Shown here: positions 58,941 to 62,910 of the stretch, piece after piece | Position numbering within the stretch: position 1 is the first letter of the stretch | Layout: every line of letters starts with the position of its first letter | Source of the DNA: Deltaproteobacteria bacterium | GTDB lineage: Bacteria; Desulfobacterota; Desulfomonilia; UBA1062 | Direction of reading: 5' to 3' | NCBI GenBank assembly: GCA_018436855.1 | Contig: JAHDKO010000078.1 | Location: 1-62,910 of the forward strand | Length of the DNA stretch: 62,910 nt | The notes under the pieces: generated by a model | Database searches by the model: none | Told to the model about the DNA's origin: nothing | What the model saw: only the letters and a program-made list of their open reading frames with translations | Program-made: the position numbers and the translations under genes

Positions 58941-60863
58941 CTACCTCTGTACCTGTGACTTGATATAGTTGAGAAGGCCGCCCTCTTTGAGGATATCCCG
59001 CTCTCGGGGAGAGACCTGGATCGAACCCTCGAGCCTCCGGCCGTCGGCCGGATCCTCGATCGCCAGAGACCCGCTGCCTTCGAGTGCGGCCGCGATGCCG
59101 GAGATCACGACGCGGGAGCCCTGCTTCAGGCTATCATACGTGCTCTGATCGACGATGACGGGGAGAATCCCGAAATTGATGAGATTCGACCGGTGGATCC
59201 GGGCGAACGACCGGGCGAGCACGGCCTTGACCCCCAGATACATGGGGGCGAGCGCGGCATGCTCGCGCGAGGACCCCTGGCCGTAGTTCTCCCGGGCCAG
59301 CACGCAGCCCGATACCGCCTGCCGGGCACGGGAAGCGAAGTCAGGGTCGATCCCGGAGAACACATAGGCGGAGATGGCCTCGATGTTCGATCTCAAGGGC
59401 AGGATCTTTGCCCCTGCCGGCATGATGTCGTCGGTGGTGATGTTGTCTTCGAGCTTCAGGAGAACCTCTGTCTCGATCCGGCCTTCCATGGGGCCGCGCT
59501 TGGGCAGCGGCTTGATGTTGGGGCCCCGGGAGATTTCCGGGTTCCCGCTCTGTGCTGCCGGGGGAATGATCATGGAATCGTCGATAAGGAATTCCTCAGG
59601 CAGGGTGATTTCGGGATATGGGCCCAGGTCTCCGGGGTCGGTGAAGCAGCCCGTCAATGCGCATGCCACGGCGACCTCGGGTGAGACGAGATAAACGCCG
59701 GCGCTTGCCGTGCCCGACCTGCCCGGGAAGTTGCGGTTGAAGGTCCTGACCGAGACCCCGCCGGTCCTGGGGGCCTGGCCCATGCCGATGCAGGGCCCGC
59801 AGGCATTTTCGAGAATCCGCGCCCCGGCGCCGATAATGCCGGCCAGGGCGCCGTTTCCGGCCAGCATGGCGAGCACCTGGCGCGAGCCCGGGGCGATGGC
59901 GAAGCTCGTTTCCGGGTGGATCGTCCTGCCCTTGAGCACGGCGGCTACCATCATGAGGTCCTTGAGCGAGGAGTTTGTGCACGATCCGATGAGCACCTGG
60001 TCGACCTTTTTCCCGGCGAGCTCACTGACCGGCACCACCTTGTCCGGGCTGTGGGGGCACGCGGCCAGGGGTTCGAGGCCGGAGAGGTCGATCTCGATGG
60101 TCTCGTCGTACACCGCGCCTTCGTCCGCTGCGAGGGGCCGCCATGCCTGCTCCCTGCCCTGTGACGCGAGGAAGGCCTTTGTGACCTCGTCGCTCGGGAA
60201 GATCGAGGTTGTTGCGCCCAGTTCGGCGCCCATGTTCGTGATCGTTGCCCGCTCCGGCACGCTCAAAGTGGACACGCCGCTTCCCGTATACTCGAATATC
60301 CGGCCCACGCCGCCCTTGACCGTGACCCGCCTGAGCACCTCCAGGATGATGTCCTTGGCGCTGGTCCAGGGTTTCAATCGTCCGGTGAGGACCACCCCCA
60401 CCACCTTGGGCCTGGGTATCGAAAAGGGCATGCCCGCCATGGCGGAGGCCACGTCGAGCCCGCCGGCCCCGATGGCCAGCATGCCGATGCCGCCTGCGGT
60501 CGGGGTGTGGCTGTCGGAGCCCAGCAGGGTCTTGCCCGGAATCCCGAACCGCTCCAGGTGCACCTGGTGGCAGATGCCGTTGCCCGGACGGGAGAAATAG
60601 ATGCCGTATTTTTGCGCGATGTCCTGCAGAAAGCGGTGGTCGTCCGCGTTCTCGAACCCGGACTGCAGTGTGTTGTGATCCACATAGCTCACCGAAAGCT
60701 CGGTCTTGACCCTGTCCAGCCCGATGGCCTCGAACTCCAGATACGCCATGGTGCCCGTGGCGTCCTGGGTCAGGGTCTGGTCGATCTTCAGCGCATATTC
60801 CTTTTCGTTCTGCCCGGCGATGTGCTCGTCGATGATTTTCTGAGCAAGGGTCTTCTTTTCCAT
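58941..60863 (-). CDS. Aconitate hydratase (640-aa type)
   Basis: A 640-aa aconitase that isomerises citrate and isocitrate. The [4Fe-4S] cysteines lie in IGSCTNSS and in ACGPCIGMG. GSDSHTPTAGGIGMLAIGAGG is the family's substrate loop. The C-terminal swivel domain has YGQGSSREHAALAP. The size matches the short bacterial aconitase that is near isopropylmalate isomerase, rather than the 900-aa AcnA/AcnB. A GGGGAG element lies about 5 nt before the ATG. It is the first gene of the operon with gltX. Confidence 0.94.
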   Translation of the reverse strand: MEKKTLAQKIIDEHIAGQNEKEYALKIDQTLTQDATGTMAYLEFEAIGLDRVKTELSVSYVDHNTLQSGFENADDHRFLQDIAQKYGIYFSRPGNGICHQVHLERFGIPGKTLLGSDSHTPTAGGIGMLAIGAGGLDVASAMAGMPFSIPRPKVVGVVLTGRLKPWTSAKDIILEVLRRVTVKGGVGRIFEYTGSGVSTLSVPERATITNMGAELGATTSIFPSDEVTKAFLASQGREQAWRPLAADEGAVYDETIEIDLSGLEPLAACPHSPDKVVPVSELAGKKVDQVLIGSCTNSSLKDLMMVAAVLKGRTIHPETSFAIAPGSRQVLAMLAGNGALAGIIGAGARILENACGPCIGMGQAPRTGGVSVRTFNRNFPGRSGTASAGVYLVSPEVAVACALTGCFTDPGDLGPYPEITLPEEFLIDDSMIIPPAAQSGNPEISRGPNIKPLPKRGPMEGRIETEVLLKLEDNITTDDIMPAGAKILPLRSNIEAISAYVFSGIDPDFASRARQAVSGCVLARENYGQGSSREHAALAPMYLGVKAVLARSFARIHRSNLINFGILPVIVDQSTYDSLKQGSRVVISGIAAALEGSGSLAIEDPADGRRLEGSIQVSPRERDILKEGGLLNYIKSQVQR

Positions 60864-61413
60864 GCATACTCCCCGAATGTATTCTGTCCTTCTTATGCCC
60901 TATGCTCTCTAATCCATGACTCCCCGAGAGTCAATAGTTCCTCGGATTTCAAGATTTCAGGGACGGGTTCACATTTCTCCTCACGAGCAAGATTTCGGGG
61001 ACGGGTTCTCATTTCTCTTCACGAGAGATTTCGGGGACGGGTTCTCATTTCTCTTCACGAGGGTTGATAGAGAACTTCCCGGAAAACGAAAAGACAAAGA
61101 ATGAAAGGCATCCCTTCTTACCATCCTGACATACGATCTGTTACATCACCAATGAAAGTATATAATTGATTGTTTTGTGGTATAATGCTATGCTTTATTG
61201 TTCTGCGATGAATCCTCCTTCGTAAAGCCCGCTTCTCGAAGGACAGAGAAGGAGGGATTCCATTTTTTAAGCCGCTTGCGGCTTGGAACTGGGTCATAGG
61301 GCTTGCACTATAAAAAGTCCATGCCATTGACTGCAGCATTGATGGGTAAGACCTCTTCACCAGTGAGCAGAGAGCATCTCGGTGAGGAGCATTATTTGCG
61401 GGGAGGTGTCCCA
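60864..61413. other. Intergenic region with REP-like tandem repeats
   Basis: A 550-bp gap between divergent genes. It holds the repeat array (next entry) and the perfect hairpin AAGCCGC-TT-GCGGCTT at 61269-61284. No gene or RNA is supported. GGGAGG at 61401-61406 serves the lipoprotein start. Confidence 0.55.
60952..61061 (+). repeat. Three tandem REP-like repeats
   Basis: Units lie at 60952-60989 (38 bp), 60990-61025 (36 bp) and 61026-61061 (36 bp). The core is AGATTTCGGGGACGGGTTC, followed by TCATTTCTCTTCACGAG. Units 2 and 3 are identical; unit 1 differs at a few bases and is two longer. Spacing leaves no unique spacers, so it is not a CRISPR array. The core is shared with copies at 10414, 39336, 62625 and 62756. 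Confidence 0.85.
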
Positions 61414-62589
61414 ATGACTACCAAACAAGTTGCGCATGTTTTCGGCATTGTCCTGGTCATGGTTACCCTTATTCTCCCGGCCGGTTGCGGCGGCGGGGGG
61501 TCGAGCGGCGGTTCGGATTCCACGAAAGCCCTCACGGAAGAAGAGGCGGATGCCCAGGCCATCAATGAGTTCTGGGACTCCCTTGAAAGCCTCTACAAGA
61601 CCGCTGCGCCCTCAGACGAGGCAGTCAGGGAATGGTTTGAAAGCCATGCCGCGGACGATTTTCTCGACGCGGGGTCCTGCAGGGAAGAGTGGCATAACGA
61701 CTGGCTGACCGACAATGACCTCGGGGCCGGCACGACCTTCTCGGCCACGGTCATCGAGGGCGTCGCTTCCGGCCAGTATGCCAAGGTGTACAAGATAAAC
61801 CTCCGGATCGACAACGGGTGGGAAAACATGGAAACCTACATGGTCCATGACGGAACGAAGTGGCTCTGGCAGGGCAACCAGGCGTTGATCCGTTATGACA
61901 TCGCTGCACAAGCCGCCATGGGTTCTGGAGTACAGTTTACAGGATTCGTCATCAGGTTGGGGGGCAACAATGGCTTGGTGGGCCTCGATCAGTTCAAGTC
62001 AGTCCTGGTCACCGGGCCCGGCTTGCCCGATGGAAGGGCGATTTTTTTTCTGGAGGCTTTTGATGACTATTTTAAGGGGAATGTGATACCTTTTGATGAT
62101 GGCGGGTATGATTCCCAGTTGTCCGCGATTCCGGATAATGCGCAGTACACCTTCAGCCTCTGCTTGGAAACCGAGTCAGAGCTCAAGCAGCTCAAGGAAG
62201 ACGAATCACCCGTGGTACTGGAGTCGTACCAGTGCACCCTCAAGAAGGGGCCGGTGCCCTTTAGAGACCTGACCTCGGGCATGTTCGCTCAGCTCACACC
62301 CCCGACCCCTGACTTCTCCGAACTCGATTTCGGCGGGACGATTACCCTGCCCGTGTCTGCTCCTGACGGCACGACGCCCGGATGGGCCGTTCTTCTTGCC
62401 CCAAACTCCGGCACGAACAAACAAGAGTTAGTTGGCTCTTTCGATGCCGGGTCGTCCTCATTCGTCTTTGATGCCACCGAATTTGATGCCACCGAAGAGC
62501 CGCTGCCCGATGAACCACGTGCGGTGCTCTATTTCAGTGTCATCGACGCCTATGATCGTGAATTCGTGACAGGCTGGACCTTCCAATAA
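61414..62589 (+). CDS. Large lipoprotein of unknown function
   Basis: A 391-aa lipoprotein. The signal ends LILPAGC, with the lipid Cys followed by GGGGSSGGS, a typical flexible anchor. The mature protein is acidic. An N-terminal part (about 40-160) looks like a SnoaL/NTF2-style alpha-beta region (DEAVREWFESHAADDFL). A C-terminal part is beta-rich with Pro/Thr stretches. GGGAGG precedes the ATG at 61414; 37 upstream codons lack support. No family is recognised. The flanking repeats suggest a rearranging neighbourhood. Confidence 0.8.
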   Translation: MTTKQVAHVFGIVLVMVTLILPAGCGGGGSSGGSDSTKALTEEEADAQAINEFWDSLESLYKTAAPSDEAVREWFESHAADDFLDAGSCREEWHNDWLTDNDLGAGTTFSATVIEGVASGQYAKVYKINLRIDNGWENMETYMVHDGTKWLWQGNQALIRYDIAAQAAMGSGVQFTGFVIRLGGNNGLVGLDQFKSVLVTGPGLPDGRAIFFLEAFDDYFKGNVIPFDDGGYDSQLSAIPDNAQYTFSLCLETESELKQLKEDESPVVLESYQCTLKKGPVPFRDLTSGMFAQLTPPTPDFSELDFGGTITLPVSAPDGTTPGWAVLLAPNSGTNKQELVGSFDAGSSSFVFDATEFDATEEPLPDEPRAVLYFSVIDAYDREFVTGWTFQ

Positions 62590-62624
62590 CGGTTCGTCAG
62601 TGCAGAGCGAAACCGGGGACCGAA

Positions 62625-62646
62625 ACCGGGGACGGGTTCACATTTC
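62625..62646 (+). repeat. REP-like repeat copy
   Basis: ACCGGGGACGGGTTCACATTTC, a near-exact core copy. It is preceded by a partial duplication (CGAAACCGGGGAC). It starts 36 bp after the lipoprotein stop. Confidence 0.7.
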
Positions 62647-62755
62647 CCGGACCGTTTCCCCTGCATTCCGCTGTTTTCGGGGAACAGTCCCCATGGGGAG
62701 GTTTGAGAGGGAAAGGCACGTTTATAATGGAATCAGACGTGATGCCGGGCCGTAA

Positions 62756-62772
62756 TTCGGGGACGGGTTCAA
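62756..62772 (+). repeat. Short REP-like repeat copy
   Basis: TTCGGGGACGGGTTCAA matches the core but loses similarity after the TTCA. Together with the copy at 62625 it frames a 110-bp segment with no gene. Confidence 0.5.
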
Positions 62773-62843
62773 TACTGTTCGGCATAAGAAATGCGTAAGA
62801 GATGCGAGCTGGCCGAAGTAATCTGAGAGGGGAAGATCAAGGG

Positions 62844-62910
62844 ATGGCACAGTCACAGGAGTATGGAAGCGATACAGGATATGTGACAAGGGATGCGGAC
62901 ATAGGAATCC
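62844..62910 (+). CDS. Possible start of a gene cut by the window end
   Basis: An ATG preceded by AAGGG opens a frame that stays open for 22 codons to the window edge. The residues visible (MAQSQEYGSDTGYVTRDADI) match nothing I recognise. It may be a true partial gene or chance. Confidence 0.3.
   Translation, partial: MAQSQEYGSDTGYVTRDADIGI

Noticed and set aside
60952-61061. CRISPR array
   Set aside because: Three direct repeats with no unique spacers between them; the core also occurs at distant single sites.
61269-61284. Intrinsic terminator at hairpin AAGCCGC-TT-GCGGCTT
   Set aside because: The T-run is on the 5' side of the stem for the plus strand and becomes A on the minus strand, so neither direction fits.
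1-62910. tRNA, rRNA, riboswitch or prophage genes
   Set aside because: No CCA-ended cloverleaf, rRNA segment, recognised riboswitch core, integrase or phage structural gene was noticed while reading the gaps; a covariance-model scan would be needed to exclude small RNAs.

Overview
The window reads as a high-GC, Gram-negative, probably anaerobic and salt-exposed bacterium. The best guess is a Desulfobacterota (former Deltaproteobacteria) lineage. The clues are a UGA-interrupted HesB-like selenoprotein, an ectABC plus aspartokinase ectoine operon, a DUF6901 protein, CheX and HEAT-receiver signalling proteins, a Cam-type carbonic anhydrase, and several outer-membrane beta-barrels and lipoproteins. 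The phylum call is inference from gene content. No rRNA, tRNA, CRISPR array, phage or complete insertion sequence was seen.

Layout. 0.26-1.5 kb (minus): endonuclease III and a Cys-rich DUF3795-like protein. 1.6-8.7 kb (minus): a four-gene operon, transcribed in the order cyclic-nucleotide-binding protein, Slam-like TPR/beta-barrel, FecR protein ending in a TbpB-like barrel, and CHASE2 class III nucleotidyl cyclase. 8.9-17.2 kb (minus): aminotransferase, DUF1015 protein, Cam-type carbonic anhydrase, penicillin-acylase-family lipoprotein, PhzF-like and acetoacetate-decarboxylase-like enzymes. 17.8-21.2 kb: a small unknown gene, a CYTH protein, a DRG/TGS GTPase and a UbiE/MenG methyltransferase. 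21.5-28.6 kb: two amidohydrolases, an acyl-CoA synthetase, an exported MsrA-MsrB fusion and FtsH. 28.9-33.7 kb: the ectoine operon, ectA-ectB-ectC, an EutA-like two-cysteine isomerase/racemase, then ectoine-type aspartokinase. 33.8-41.6 kb: a tocopherol-cyclase-like protein, a hybrid histidine kinase, a phosphate-binding-like protein with a porin, an orphan ABC binding protein and a DUF6901 protein. 41.9-47.5 kb: GntR regulator, GlpD and an alkyl-DHAP-synthase-like flavoprotein in one operon, then a half-size TauE/SafE protein and a phosphatidylcholine-synthase-like enzyme. 47.8-50.2 kb (minus): ECF sigma factor, anti-sigma factor with a periplasmic glycogen-binding-like domain, a lipoprotein with a related domain, and a secreted Gly/Ser-rich protein. 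50.5 kb: the HesB-like selenoprotein. 51-54.5 kb: HEAT-receiver protein and two CheX paralogues around an SpoU methyltransferase. 54.6-60.9 kb (minus): a DMT exporter, then aconitase, gltX, ECF-S, metallo-beta-lactamase-fold and phosphatase-like genes packed as one operon. 61.4-62.6 kb: an unknown lipoprotein among dispersed REP-like repeats.

How the genes work together. Three envelope signalling modules stand out: the CHASE2/FecR/Slam/cNMP operon, the sigma/anti-sigma operon with two carbohydrate-binding-like domains, and the histidine kinase next to a binding protein and porin. The ectoine operon carries its own aspartokinase to feed precursor, plus an unexpected EutA-like enzyme. The GlpD/AGPS/Pcs neighbourhood points to glycerophospholipid or ether-lipid metabolism. 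Translation starts were moved to internal codons where a Shine-Dalgarno sequence, signal peptide or family alignment supports it; each case is noted.
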